This document shows, in pieces, positions 8,667-17,819 of a DNA stretch of 64,000 nucleotides. Within the stretch, counting starts at the first letter, position 1. Each line of letters opens with the position of its first letter. A program made the translations under genes and the position numbers. Origin of the DNA: Halorubrum ruber (GTDB lineage Archaea > Halobacteriota > Halobacteria > Halobacteriales > Haloferacaceae); assembly GCF_018228765.1 (NCBI RefSeq), contig NZ_CP073695.1, positions 2,403,218 to 2,467,217 of the forward strand. Reading direction: 5' to 3'. The notes under the pieces are model-generated. The model was given only the letters and a program-made list of their open reading frames with translations. It was not told where the DNA came from and searched no databases.

Positions 8667-9053
8667 TCACCGCGCCTTCGAGAGGTGCGCGGTGAGGTCC
8701 GTCGCCGACACCATCCCGATCGGCCTGCCGTCGGCGTCAGTCACCGGGAGGTGGGTGTACCCGTGCGCGGTCGGCTCCGCCAGCTCTGCGACGGTGTCCT
8801 CGCGACCCACCGTGACGACGTCGGTCGTCATGAACGCCTCGACCGGTGTCCGGTCTTTCGGGTCGTTGTCGCGGACGAGCGCGACGAAGTCCGTCGCGGT
8901 GATCAGCCCGGCCAGCGTCCCGTCGGGCTCGACAACGAGGATCGAACCGACGCCGGTCTCGCGCATCCGCTTCGCCGCGTCGGCCGCGGCGGCCCCGCGT
9001 TCGATCGTGGTGAGGTCGGTCGACATGAGCCGGTCGACGGGCACGTCGTTCAT
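8667..9053 (-). CDS. CBS-pair domain protein, second of a tandem
   Basis: A 128-residue Bateman module. CBS1 reads VDRLMSTDLTTIERGAAAADAAKRMRETGVGSILVVEPDGTLAGLITATDF. CBS2 reads VEAFMTTDVVTVGREDTVAELAEPT..YTHLPVTDADGRPIGMVSATDL. Both keep the xGxxTxxD ligand signature, better than the downstream paralogue. It may bind AMP, ATP or SAM; the target is unknown. It is the upstream member of the pair. Confidence 0.87.
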   Translation of the reverse strand: MNDVPVDRLMSTDLTTIERGAAAADAAKRMRETGVGSILVVEPDGTLAGLITATDFVALVRDNDPKDRTPVEAFMTTDVVTVGREDTVAELAEPTAHGYTHLPVTDADGRPIGMVSATDLTAHLSKAR

Positions 9054-9110
9054 GGAGCGTGGTAACGCGAGGCACGGTAATCAAACGTCCGGTCGGCGGG
9101 AGGCGGTCGC

Positions 9111-9158
9111 GGGGTCCGACCGCCGTGGGGTGCGACCGCTGCGGGGTCCGACCGCGTG
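9111..9158. repeat. Three tandem 16-bp repeats between dphB and a CBS gene
   Basis: Three contiguous units of consensus GGGGTSCGACCGCNNN (9111, 9127, 9143), just beyond the dphB stop codon. This is a short minisatellite with no visible function. Confidence 0.6.
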
Positions 9159-9162
9159 GAAC

Positions 9163-9960
9163 TCACTCCTCGACGAGCGACTCGGGGGCGTCGGCGAGGC
9201 CGACGAGGGCGTCCGCCTCGACGTGGTGGAGGTCGCCGGGGATCACGAGCAGGTGGAGCGGGTCGCCGAACTCGCGGTCCGCGAGCGCGCTCAGGCGGTC
9301 GGCCGCGACGACCGCGTCCGGCGAGCCGGCGCGCGCGACGACGACCGCGAGCTCGTCGCCCCAGTTGTCGGCGAGTAACCCGGCGGCGACGTCCGCGGTC
9401 ATGTACTCCTCGTGGTCGGGGTCGGGTCCGGTCGGTCCCGTACCGACCTTGATGTCGAGGTAGACGACGGTGTGGAGCCCGCGCTCCCGGTTCGCCTCGA
9501 TCGTCTCGATTACGCTCGCGGGCACGTCGTCGCCGCCGTGCGCGTACGGGAACGGCAGCGTCGTCGCCTTGCCGAACCGGTAGTTCTGGAGGCCGGTGAG
9601 GCTCGACGCCGCCGACTGCGCGGTGACGCCGTGGATCACCCGCGTGTCGATCTCTCGCTCCTCGGCGCGAAGCCGGAGGTCGGTGTGAGTGGTCGAGATC
9701 ATCGTGTCCCCGGCGGTGAGGAACGCGGCGTCGCCGGACGCGGCCGCGTCGAGGATCGGCTCCGGGTCGCGCTCGACGCCGTCGCGGTCGCGGACCTCGA
9801 CGTCGACGCCGTGGTACGCCTCCAGGTCGGCGACGTCGGCGCCGACGAGCCGGCTGGTGTAGAACTCCGCGAAGACGCGGTCGGCCTCGCGCAGCGCCTC
9901 TCGTCCCTCGACGGTGACGGAGCGCTCGTCGTAGAGGCCGAGCCCGATGAACGTGAGCAT
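9163..9960 (-). CDS. dphB: Diphthine synthase (diphthamide biosynthesis methyltransferase)
   Basis: A SAM-dependent methyltransferase that methylates the modified histidine of elongation factor aEF-2 in the second step of diphthamide synthesis. The 265-residue protein begins MLTFIGLGLYDERSVTVEG, with the tetrapyrrole-methylase-fold glycine loop. It contains FLTAGDTMISTTHTDLR, VIHGVTAQSAASSLTGLQNYRFGKATTLPF and HTVVYLDIKVG. The open frame continues upstream, but ATG 9960 is where the family begins. Length is normal for the archaeal enzyme. It is transcribed divergently from korA. Confidence 0.93.
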   Translation of the reverse strand: MLTFIGLGLYDERSVTVEGREALREADRVFAEFYTSRLVGADVADLEAYHGVDVEVRDRDGVERDPEPILDAAASGDAAFLTAGDTMISTTHTDLRLRAEEREIDTRVIHGVTAQSAASSLTGLQNYRFGKATTLPFPYAHGGDDVPASVIETIEANRERGLHTVVYLDIKVGTGPTGPDPDHEEYMTADVAAGLLADNWGDELAVVVARAGSPDAVVAADRLSALADREFGDPLHLLVIPGDLHHVEADALVGLADAPESLVEE

Positions 9961-10133
9961 GCGAGCGCTCGGCGCGCGTCGAAGTAAAAGGGCGCGGAAC
10001 CCCGGTCGGCGGCGTGGGACAGCGTGGCACCCTAATAGACCTTCATGATTGTCCCTTGGGATTCCATAGCAAGCCCTAAGAGGGAACCAACACAACTTCG
10101 ACCCACGAGGCCCACTCGGGCTCACACACCACT

Positions 10134-12029
10134 ATGACTGACGACGAACTCATCTGGCGGATATCGGGGGGGTCCGGTGACGGGATCGCTTCGACAAGCC
10201 AGAACTTCGCGAAGGCCTTGATGCGATCGGGGCTCAACGTCTTCACGCATCGGCACTACCCGTCGCGGATCCGCGGCGGTCACACCTACACCGAGGTCCG
10301 CGCGTCGGCGGACCCCGTCGAATCCCGGGGCGACGGCTACAACTTCCTGCTCGCGCTGGGCGACTCGTTCGCCCGCAACCCGCAGGAGGAGGCCGTCTAC
10401 GGCAACGAGGAGATCAAGCCGCTCTCGGAGAACCTCGACGAGCTCCGCGAGGGCGGGGTCATCGTCTACGACGAGGGACTCCTCGACGCCTCGGAGATTC
10501 CGAACTTCGACGAGCGCGTCGAGGAGAACAACTGGCACGTGTACCCCCTCGACCTCCGCGGGCTCGCCCGCGATCAGGGTCGTGAGGTCATGCGGAACAC
10601 CGCCGGCGTCGGCGCGACCTGCGCGCTGACCGGGATGGCTCTCGACCACGTCCAGGACCTCATGCGCGACGCGATGCCGGAGAAGATCCTCGAACCGAAC
10701 CTCGAGATCCTCCAGATCGCGTACGATCAGGTCAAAGAGGAGTACGACGTGGACGCGCCGGACGTGTCGGTACCGACGGGCGAACACGACGAAGAGCAGC
10801 TCCTCATGTCCGGCTCGGACGCCATCTCCTACGGCGCCATCGACGAGGGCTGCCGGTTCATCGCCGGCTACCCGATGACGCCGTGGACCGAGGTGTTCAC
10901 CATCATGACGCAGAACCTGCCGAAACTCGGCGGGATCTCCGAGCAGGTGGAAGACGAGATCGCGGCGGCCGCGCTCGCGGTCGGCGCCTCGCACGCCGGC
11001 GTGAAGGCGATGTCCGGCTCCTCAGGCGGCGGGTTCGCGCTGATGTCCGAGCCGCTCGGGCTCGCGGAGATGACGGAGACGCCCGTCGTCCTCGTCGAGG
11101 CCATGCGCGCCGGCCCCTCGACCGGGATGCCGACGAAGCCGGAGCAGTCCGACCTCGAACACGTCCTCTACACCTCGCAGGGCGACTCCCAGCGCGTCGT
11201 CTTAGCGCCCGGGACCGTCGAGGAGGCGTACGAGCAGTCGCGGCTCGCCTTCCGGCTGGCCTACGAGTACCAGATCCCGTCGATCCTCCTGTACGACCAG
11301 AAGCTCGGCGGCGAGCTGAAGAACGTCCCGAAGAGCCACTTCGACCGCGAGCCGAACCCGACGCTCGGGAAGACGCTCTCCGAGGACGCGCTCGCCGACG
11401 AGCCGCACTCGCCCGACGGGAAGTTCCACCGGTTCCAGCACGACGTCGAGGACGGCGTCTCCCCGCGGTCGATCCCCGGCCAGAAGGGCGGTCGCTTCCT
11501 CGCGACCGGCAACGAGCACGACCCCACCGGGCACATCGCGGAGTCGCCCGACAACCGCGTCGCGCAGATCGACCGGCGGACCCAGAAGCTGGAGGCGATC
11601 CGCGACGACCTCAACCAGGAGGACACCGGCTCGTACGCCGGCCCCGAGGACGCCGAGTACGGCATCCTCACGTTCGGCAGCCAGCAGGGGACCGTCGAGG
11701 AGGCGGTCGGTCGCCTCAACGACGCCGGGATATCGGTGAAGTCGTACGGCGTCTCAGACATGCTCCCGTTCCCGACCGAGCAGGTCAGGGAGTTCGTCGA
11801 GAGCGTCGACGAGGTCCTCGTCGTCGAGATGACGGCGTCCGGACAGTTCCGCGGGCTCGTCCAGAAGAACCTCGGTCAGTACGGTGAGAAGCTGTCGAGC
11901 CTGCTGAAGTACAACGGGAACCCGTTCGAGCCGGCGGAGGTCGTCGACGGGTTCGAGGCCGCGATCGTCGAGGGCGACGGCGACGCGTCCGGTCATCAGA
12001 CCACCTTCGTCCCAGCCGCAGGTGACTAA
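10134..12029 (+). CDS. korA: 2-oxoacid:ferredoxin oxidoreductase, fused gamma-alpha subunit
   Basis: A subunit of the CoA-dependent oxidative decarboxylase that passes electrons to ferredoxin. The order is a gamma domain (about 1-190; GGSGDGIASTSQNFAKALM, RIRGGHTYTEVR), then the alpha or pyrimidine-binding domain (from about 220; SGSDAISYGAIDEGCRFIAGYPMTPWTEVF, SSGGGFALMSEPLG). A C-terminal transketolase-like domain follows (ILTFGSQQGTVEEAV). The 631-residue size fits haloarchaeal enzymes. I call it Kor (2-oxoglutarate) by resemblance; a Por (pyruvate) assignment cannot be excluded from sequence alone. korB follows after 3 nt. Confidence 0.8.
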   Translation: MTDDELIWRISGGSGDGIASTSQNFAKALMRSGLNVFTHRHYPSRIRGGHTYTEVRASADPVESRGDGYNFLLALGDSFARNPQEEAVYGNEEIKPLSENLDELREGGVIVYDEGLLDASEIPNFDERVEENNWHVYPLDLRGLARDQGREVMRNTAGVGATCALTGMALDHVQDLMRDAMPEKILEPNLEILQIAYDQVKEEYDVDAPDVSVPTGEHDEEQLLMSGSDAISYGAIDEGCRFIAGYPMTPWTEVFTIMTQNLPKLGGISEQVEDEIAAAALAVGASHAGVKAMSGSSGGGFALMSEPLGLAEMTETPVVLVEAMRAGPSTGMPTKPEQSDLEHVLYTSQGDSQRVVLAPGTVEEAYEQSRLAFRLAYEYQIPSILLYDQKLGGELKNVPKSHFDREPNPTLGKTLSEDALADEPHSPDGKFHRFQHDVEDGVSPRSIPGQKGGRFLATGNEHDPTGHIAESPDNRVAQIDRRTQKLEAIRDDLNQEDTGSYAGPEDAEYGILTFGSQQGTVEEAVGRLNDAGISVKSYGVSDMLPFPTEQVREFVESVDEVLVVEMTASGQFRGLVQKNLGQYGEKLSSLLKYNGNPFEPAEVVDGFEAAIVEGDGDASGHQTTFVPAAGD

Positions 12030-12032
12030 CCA

Positions 12033-12971
12033 ATGAGCACGTTTTCAGCGATCGGAGAGGAGCGAGAGATCGACCGCGACGAGTACACCCCCGGCGTGGA
12101 GCCGCAGCCGACGTGGTGTCCCGGCTGCGGTGACTTCAGCGTCCTGAAGGCGCTGAAACAGGCGCTGCCGGAGGTCGGGCGCACGCCCGAGGAGACCCTG
12201 CTGTGCACGGGGATCGGCTGTTCGGGCAAGCTGAACAGCTACCTCGACACGTACGGGTTCCACACGATCCACGGGCGCTCGCTGCCCGTGGCCCGCGCCG
12301 CGAAGCTCGCGAACCCCGACCTCGAAGTGATCGCCGCCGGCGGCGACGGCGACGGCTACGGGATCGGCGGGAACCACTTCATCCACACGGCCCGGGAGAA
12401 CCACGACATGACGTACATCGTGTTCAACAACGAGATCTTCGGGCTCACGAAGGGGCAGACCTCCCCGACCAGCCCGAAGGGCCACAAGTCGAAGACGCAG
12501 CCCCACGGGAGCGCCAAGGAGCCGATCAAGCCGCTCTCGATGTCGCTGAACGCCGGCGCCTCCTACGTCGCCCGGACGGCCGCGGTGAACCCGAACCAGG
12601 CGAAGGAGATCCTCATCGAGGCGATCGAACACGACGGGTTCGCGCACGTCGACTTCCTCACCCAGTGTCCGACGTGGAACAAGGACGCGCGCCAGTACGT
12701 CCCGTACATCGACGTCAACGAGTCCGACGACTACGAGTTCGACAAGACGGACCGCGTCGAGGCCGCCGAGATGATGCGCGAGACGGAGGAGTCGCTGTAC
12801 GAGGGCGAGGTGCTCACCGGCCGCTTCTACGTCGACGAGGAGCGACCCTCCTACGGGGCCGAGAAGCAGGAAATCGGCGAGATGCCCGAGGAGCCGCTGG
12901 CCGAGCGCTACTGGGACGACGACTACGAGTGGGAGCGCTCCCACGACATGTTCCTCGACAAACACGCCTGA
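12033..12971 (+). CDS. korB: 2-oxoacid:ferredoxin oxidoreductase, beta subunit
   Basis: The thiamine-diphosphate-binding partner of the upstream subunit. The 312-residue protein shows the CPGCGDFSVLKAL cysteine motif, GIGCSGKLNSYLDTYGFHTIHGR and the ThDP/Mg2+ motif GGDGDGYGIGGNH. As usual for haloarchaea, no separate ferredoxin-like delta subunit is encoded beside it. The ATG lies 3 nt after the korA stop, so the pair is one operon. An oligo-T tract follows the gene. Confidence 0.82.
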   Translation: MSTFSAIGEEREIDRDEYTPGVEPQPTWCPGCGDFSVLKALKQALPEVGRTPEETLLCTGIGCSGKLNSYLDTYGFHTIHGRSLPVARAAKLANPDLEVIAAGGDGDGYGIGGNHFIHTARENHDMTYIVFNNEIFGLTKGQTSPTSPKGHKSKTQPHGSAKEPIKPLSMSLNAGASYVARTAAVNPNQAKEILIEAIEHDGFAHVDFLTQCPTWNKDARQYVPYIDVNESDDYEFDKTDRVEAAEMMRETEESLYEGEVLTGRFYVDEERPSYGAEKQEIGEMPEEPLAERYWDDDYEWERSHDMFLDKHA

Positions 12972-13004
12972 GCGGGACCGGCGGCCGTTCACGGCGCAGT
13001 GCGT

Positions 13005-13014
13005 TCGTTTTTTG
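13005..13014 (+). terminator. Oligo-T termination tract after korB
   Basis: A run of six T (13009-13014) about 35 nt after the korB stop, in GC-rich DNA. A second T6 run at 13027-13032 lies in the promoter region of the next gene. T-rich tracts are the usual archaeal terminators. Confidence 0.5.
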
Positions 13015-13054
13015 ATTCGCAAGGTATTTTTTCATTGGTGACAAACGAAGTAGT

Positions 13055-13483
13055 ATGAGTACCGTATCGACGGAGGAACGGATCCTCTCCGTGTTAGAAG
13101 AGGACGCACAGGCGTCCTGCGGAGAGATCGCCGAGCAGGCCGACGTCTCGAAGCCGACGGTGCGGAAGTACATCGACCGCCTCGAGGAGCGGGGCGTGAT
13201 CGTCGGCTACTCCGCGGAGGTCGACCCGAAGAAGCTCTCGTCGCAGTCGATCGCCATGGTCGGGATGGACGTCGACTCCGGACAGTACGTGGAGGCAACC
13301 CGCGAGCTGAAGTCGCTCGACGAGGTCCAGGCGCTGTACACCTCCTCCGGCGACCACATGCTGATGGCCGAGGTCCGCGCCGGCGACGGCGACGAGCTCG
13401 GCGACGTCATCTCCGAGAAGCTGCTCGGCGTCGACGGCGTCACCGCGGCGCACCCCTCGTTCCTCCAGGAGCGCCTGAAGTAA
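13055..13483 (+). CDS. Lrp/AsnC-family transcriptional regulator
   Basis: A 142-residue DNA-binding protein. The N-terminal winged helix-turn-helix (about 8-50) reads RILSVLEEDAQASCGEIAEQADVSKPTVRKYIDRLEERGVI. A C-terminal RAM/ACT-like effector domain follows (about 65-140). Lrp proteins respond to amino acids or other small metabolites. Its place straight after korAB suggests, but does not prove, control of 2-oxoacid metabolism. It has its own T-rich promoter region and converges with the acetyltransferase gene. Confidence 0.88.
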   Translation: MSTVSTEERILSVLEEDAQASCGEIAEQADVSKPTVRKYIDRLEERGVIVGYSAEVDPKKLSSQSIAMVGMDVDSGQYVEATRELKSLDEVQALYTSSGDHMLMAEVRAGDGDELGDVISEKLLGVDGVTAAHPSFLQERLK

Positions 13484-13524
13484 GCCGACGCAAAAACCCC
13501 GTTTTCCGACGTCGCGCTCGCGGG

Positions 13525-13998
13525 TTACGTGAGCGTGTGCGGGTCCGCGACGACGACCGTCTCGTCGCCGGCGGGACCCCGGCGGGTTCCCCGCCGCGTG
13601 AACCCGTGCGCGCTGAAGAACTCCTCCGCGCTGGGACGGTCCGGCGGGACCGTCGCGCGGAGCGCCTCGATGTCGCGGTCGACGAGCGCGTCCCCCACGC
13701 GGGAGAGCAGCTCGTCCGCGACGCCCTCGCCCGCGCGGTTCGGGTGGACCCACAGCGCCAGCAGCTCCGCCTCCGTCCCGCCCTGATCGGGGTGTGCGAT
13801 CGCGATGCCGACGGGGCCCTCCTCGACGTCTTCCATCAGAAACGACCACTCCGCCTCGGCGGCGGCCTCGCGGACGCCGGCGGCGGACACGTCGAGCAGG
13901 GGCGCGCCGATGTCGTCGAACACCGTCTCCTCGCGGGCTCGCGAGACCGCCGTTCGCAGGTCCTCCGCGTCGTCGGGCCGAGCCGCCCGGACATCCAT
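13525..13998 (-). CDS. GNAT-family N-acetyltransferase
   Basis: A 157-residue protein with the GNAT fold: MDVRAARPDDAEDLRTAV at the N-terminus, motif A near ELLALWVHPNRAGEGVADELLSRVGDAL (acetyl-CoA pyrophosphate loop, RxGxGxA-like) and the late ..FFSAHGFTRRGTRR.. segment. The acceptor substrate is unknown. ATG 13998 begins the recognisable fold, though the frame runs further upstream. It is read alone, tail to tail with the Lrp-type gene. Confidence 0.85.
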   Translation of the reverse strand: MDVRAARPDDAEDLRTAVSRAREETVFDDIGAPLLDVSAAGVREAAAEAEWSFLMEDVEEGPVGIAIAHPDQGGTEAELLALWVHPNRAGEGVADELLSRVGDALVDRDIEALRATVPPDRPSAEEFFSAHGFTRRGTRRGPAGDETVVVADPHTLT

Positions 13999-14101
13999 GT
14001 TCGACCGTGAGTAAAGAACGCACCTATAGGTTTCGGGATGCGAACTGTTGGCACAGTACCGCCGGGAGAAGGAGCCGGGGGAGCGGGGAGCTACCGAGCC
14101 C

Positions 14102-17100
14102 TTACGCGACCGGCTCGATTCCGATCGTGACGGTCGTCTCCTCGACCGTCCACTCCTCGACGAGGCCGCCCGCGGCCTCGGCGGCGTCGATCGGGTCGTC
14201 CAGCCAGGCGTCGGCGCGGACCTCACCGGCGATGAGGTCGGCGTGGTCGTCCACGAAGCCGGCCACGCGCTCGTCGTCGACGGCGACGCCGACGCGGATC
14301 CGCGCCTCGACGTCCAAGTCGAGCTCCTTGCGCATCTCCTGAACGCGGCGGATCACGTCGCGGGCGTACCCCTCGGACTCGATCTCGGGAGTCAGCGAGG
14401 TGTCGACGTAGACGGTGCCGCCCTCGAAGTCGGCGCCGGAGACGTGTTCCGGCGGTTCCGCGACGTACTCGACCATCTCGTCGTCGAGGTCGACCGGCTC
14501 GCCGTCGACGGTGACCTCGCCGCCCTCGACCGCCGCGCGGGTGGCGCCCTGGACCGCTTCCATCACCTTCTGCGCGTCGCCGCCGAACGCGGGACCGATG
14601 GCGGCCATCTGCGGCTCCGCGGTCTCGACCAGCTCGTCGAAGGCGTCGGTGACGACGACCTCGCGGGCGTTGACGCGGTCGGCAATCAGGGCTTCGAGCC
14701 GGTCGACCGCGGCCGCGACCGTCTCGTCGTCGGTCTCGACGACGACGCGCGGCACGGGCCAGCGCAGCTTGCGGCCGGCCTGCTGGCGCGCGTTCGCGGC
14801 CGCCTCCTCGACGTCGCGGAAGACCGCCACGTCGCGTTCGAGGTCCGGGTCGCGCAGGTCGGCGTCCGGCTCGGGGTACGACAGCGCGTGGACGGTCGTC
14901 GACTCGCCGTCGAGCCGCTGGTACATCCGCTCGGTGAGGTACGGCGCGATCGGCGCGAGCAGCCGGATCACCTCGTCGAGGACGGTCGCGAGCGTGGCGT
15001 ACGCGCCGCGCTTCGAGGCGGAGTCGGCCTCCTCCCACATGCGGTCGCGGACGGCCTTCACGTAGAACCGCGAGACGTCCTGCGTGACGAACTCGATCAC
15101 GGCGTTGACTGCGTCGCTGACCCGGTAGTCGTCCCAGGCGTCGGCGACCTCGGCCTCGACCGACTGGAGCCGCGAGAGCACCCACTCGTCGACGAGCTCC
15201 AGCTCGCCGTCCGAGAGGTCGGCGTCGGCGGGGTCGTAGCCGTCGAGCTCCATGTACTCCAAGGGGAACCGGAACACGTTCCAGAGGATGTTGAGCTTCC
15301 CCTGGATCTCGCCGAGCCCGTCCCACTCGAACGCGAGGTCGACCCCTTGCTGGTCGTGGCTGAGGAGGTAGGTGCGGAGCGGGTCGCGGCCCGCGCGCTC
15401 GATCGCCTCCTCCGGCGTGACGATGTTGCCGACCGACTTCGACATCTTGCGGCCGTCCTCGTCGTTGGCGAAGCCGTGCATCAGCACCTCCTCGTAGGGG
15501 ATTTCATCGACCGCGGCGGTCCCCATCCCGAGCTGCGACCAGAACCAGCCGCGGGTCTGGTCGTGCGCCTCGATGATGAGGTCGGCGGGCCACAGCTCGT
15601 CGTGGGCGGCCTCGTCGCTCGGGTAGCCGAGCGTGCCCCACGTCGCGACCGAAGAGTCGAGCCACACGTCGAACACGTCCTCGACCCGGCGGTACGTCGT
15701 TCCGTCCTCGACGATCGTGAGGTCGTCGACGGAGGGGCGGTGGAGATCGATCGAGTCGGGATCTATGTCCTCCTCGACGCGCTCGGCGAGCTCCTCGCGG
15801 GTGCCGATCACGATCATCTCCTCGTCGAGGTTGCCGGCCTCCGCGTCCTCCGGCACCCAGATGGGGATCGGGACGCCCCAGTAGCGCTGGCGGGAGACGT
15901 TCCAGTCGGGCGCGTCCTCGATGAAGTCGCGGAAGCGGTTGTCGCGTGCCCACGCCGGGTGCCACTCGGAGTCCTCCATGTTGTCGAGGAGGTCCTCCTT
16001 CACGTCCGTGATCGAGATGAACCACTGGTCGGTGACCAGCTGGATGATCCCGGTGTCACAGCGCCAGCAGTGGCCGTAGCTGTGCTCGACCGTGCCGTGC
16101 GCGAGCATGTGGCCGTCGGCGACGAGGTCGTCGACGATGTCGTCGTTGGCGTCGCGCACGAACTGGCCGGCGTACTCGCCGGCGGCCTCGGTGAACTCGC
16201 CGTTCGGCCCGACCGGGCAGAAGATATCGAGCCCGAGCTCCGTGCCGCGGTGGAAGTCCTCCTCCCCGTGGCCCGGCGCGGAGTGGACCAGCCCGGTGCG
16301 GTCGGCCTCCACGTAGTCGGCGGCGTACACCTGCCCCGCGCCCTCGAAGTCGGGGTACTCGGCGACGCGGTCGGCGAGCGGGTGGTCGTACGCCCAGCCG
16401 ACGAGCTCGTCGCCGGTGAGCTCGGCCTCAACCTCGTAGGACTCGTACCGGCCCTTCTGTAACACGTCCTCGACACACTCCGCGGCGACGTACAGCAGCT
16501 CCTCCTCGCCGTCCTTCTCCGCGCGGACGGCGTTGTAGGTGAGCTCCTCGTCGACGGCGACGAAGGTGTTCGCGGGGACCGTCCACGGCGTCGTCGTCCA
16601 GATGACGAGGCTCCCCTCGCGGTCCGCGAGCGGGAACTTCACGTAGATGGAGGGGTCCTCGACGTCCTCGTACTCGACCTCGTTGTTGGCGAGCCCGGTC
16701 TCGCAGCGCGGGCACTGCGAGATGGACCGTTTCCCCTGCTCGACGAGCCCGTTGTCGGCGACCTCGGAGAACGCCCACCAGGCGGCCTCCATGTACTCGG
16801 GCGAGATGGTCTCGTAGGGGTCGTCCCAATCCATCCAGACGCCGATCGACTTGAAGTCCTCGTCCATCGCCGCCCGGTTCTCTAAGGCGAACTCCTTGCA
16901 CTTCTCGATGAACGGCTCCATCCCGTACGCCTCGATGTCCCGCTTGTTCTCGAAGCCGAGCTCCTCCTCGACTTTGACCTCGATCGGGAGCCCGTGCATG
17001 TCGTAGCCGGGGCGGTCGGTGACGCGGTGGCCGGTCATCCGCTTGTGTCGGATGACGGCGTCCTTCAGCGTCTTGTTCCAGGCGGTCCCGAGGTGCATTT

Positions 17101-17254
17101 GCCCGGAGGTGTACGGCGGCCCGTCCACGAAGAAGAACGGCGGGTCGTCGGCGTGCGCCTCTTTCGCCGCCTCGTAGGCGTCGTGCTCGTCCCAGTACTC
17201 GTCGACCGCGGACTCGACGTCCGCGGGCGCGTACTGGTCGTCGATCTGCTCCAT
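14102..17254 (-). CDS. ileS: Isoleucine--tRNA ligase
   Basis: A class Ia synthetase that charges tRNA-Ile. The 1050-residue protein has the HIGH-type motif HLGT at 54-57 (GPPYTSGQMHLGTAWN), the KMSKS loop at 603-607 and the editing-domain stretch WTTTPWTVPANTF. It also has cysteine pairs CPRC and CWRC, and a C-terminal anticodon-binding region ending in acidic repeats. Length is normal for archaeal IleS. The frame stays open up to 17629, but ATG 17254 precedes the conserved start MEQIDDQYAPADVESAVDEYW. Confidence 0.97.
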   Translation of the reverse strand: MEQIDDQYAPADVESAVDEYWDEHDAYEAAKEAHADDPPFFFVDGPPYTSGQMHLGTAWNKTLKDAVIRHKRMTGHRVTDRPGYDMHGLPIEVKVEEELGFENKRDIEAYGMEPFIEKCKEFALENRAAMDEDFKSIGVWMDWDDPYETISPEYMEAAWWAFSEVADNGLVEQGKRSISQCPRCETGLANNEVEYEDVEDPSIYVKFPLADREGSLVIWTTTPWTVPANTFVAVDEELTYNAVRAEKDGEEELLYVAAECVEDVLQKGRYESYEVEAELTGDELVGWAYDHPLADRVAEYPDFEGAGQVYAADYVEADRTGLVHSAPGHGEEDFHRGTELGLDIFCPVGPNGEFTEAAGEYAGQFVRDANDDIVDDLVADGHMLAHGTVEHSYGHCWRCDTGIIQLVTDQWFISITDVKEDLLDNMEDSEWHPAWARDNRFRDFIEDAPDWNVSRQRYWGVPIPIWVPEDAEAGNLDEEMIVIGTREELAERVEEDIDPDSIDLHRPSVDDLTIVEDGTTYRRVEDVFDVWLDSSVATWGTLGYPSDEAAHDELWPADLIIEAHDQTRGWFWSQLGMGTAAVDEIPYEEVLMHGFANDEDGRKMSKSVGNIVTPEEAIERAGRDPLRTYLLSHDQQGVDLAFEWDGLGEIQGKLNILWNVFRFPLEYMELDGYDPADADLSDGELELVDEWVLSRLQSVEAEVADAWDDYRVSDAVNAVIEFVTQDVSRFYVKAVRDRMWEEADSASKRGAYATLATVLDEVIRLLAPIAPYLTERMYQRLDGESTTVHALSYPEPDADLRDPDLERDVAVFRDVEEAAANARQQAGRKLRWPVPRVVVETDDETVAAAVDRLEALIADRVNAREVVVTDAFDELVETAEPQMAAIGPAFGGDAQKVMEAVQGATRAAVEGGEVTVDGEPVDLDDEMVEYVAEPPEHVSGADFEGGTVYVDTSLTPEIESEGYARDVIRRVQEMRKELDLDVEARIRVGVAVDDERVAGFVDDHADLIAGEVRADAWLDDPIDAAEAAGGLVEEWTVEETTVTIGIEPVA

Positions 17255-17287
17255 ACGCGTTGGTCTGCGCGCGCGTATTTGAATACG

Positions 17288-17365
17288 GCGGAGTCGTGGG
17301 AACGGTTCAGCGGCGACGGAGTCGCCGGAACGGTTCAGCGGCGGCGGACTCGCCGGAACGGTTCG
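17288..17365. repeat. Three near-tandem 25-28 bp repeats upstream of ileS
   Basis: Units with core GAGTCGCCGGAACGGTTCAG recur at about 17288, 17312 and 17340, between the ileS start and the next gene. They lie in the likely ileS leader or promoter, but no regulatory fold is evident. Confidence 0.6.
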
Positions 17366-17417
17366 AACGAGGCGGAACGGGACAAGACACTTCTGCCGGG
17401 AACCGAACGCTCCGGCT

Positions 17418-17702
17418 ATGGAGATGCCGCGAGTCGTGCGCGAGAACCTCGGGTACACCCTCCTCGGCGGGCCGGCGCTGGCCGCCGTCTCGTTCGTCGC
17501 CGGCGCGGTGCTATTCGGCACCGTCGCGGGCATCGTCGCCGCGGTCGCGACGTACGCGCTCGGGTGGGCGCTCTCGGCGCGGCGGTCGGCGTCGGAGCGG
17601 TCGACGTCGGAGCGATCGGCGTCGGACACGGACGACGAGCGCGAGCGCCGCGAGCGGGAAGCCGAGGCGGGGAAGGGCGGCTTCGGCGGGGGCGGCGGGT
17701 AG
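17418..17702 (+). CDS. Small membrane protein with charged, Gly-rich tail
   Basis: A 94-residue protein. Two hydrophobic segments (about 12-32 and 34-52) are followed by a Ser/Glu/Arg-rich stretch with an internal ASERSTSERSAS repeat and a poly-Gly C-terminus. ATG 17418 is placed after the divergent ileS start. I do not recognise a family; the two-helix form with polar tail is common in haloarchaea. It is probably real, because the hydrophobic pattern and acidic tail match neighbouring proteins. Confidence 0.6.
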   Translation: MEMPRVVRENLGYTLLGGPALAAVSFVAGAVLFGTVAGIVAAVATYALGWALSARRSASERSTSERSASDTDDERERREREAEAGKGGFGGGGG

Positions 17703-17819
17703 CTGAGGGGTACACAGCGGCCGCCGGCCCGTCGAACCGCCCGGGCGACGGGGCAGTCTGCGCCCTCTCCGGGCGAGTAATCGGCCTATACCAATACCGA
17801 CGGCGTCCGTACGTCGCGT

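Noticed and set aside
10134..12971. Definite assignment of the oxidoreductase to pyruvate (Por) or 2-oxoglutarate (Kor)
   Set aside because: The two haloarchaeal paralogues are too similar to separate without an alignment; korAB is used as a working name.
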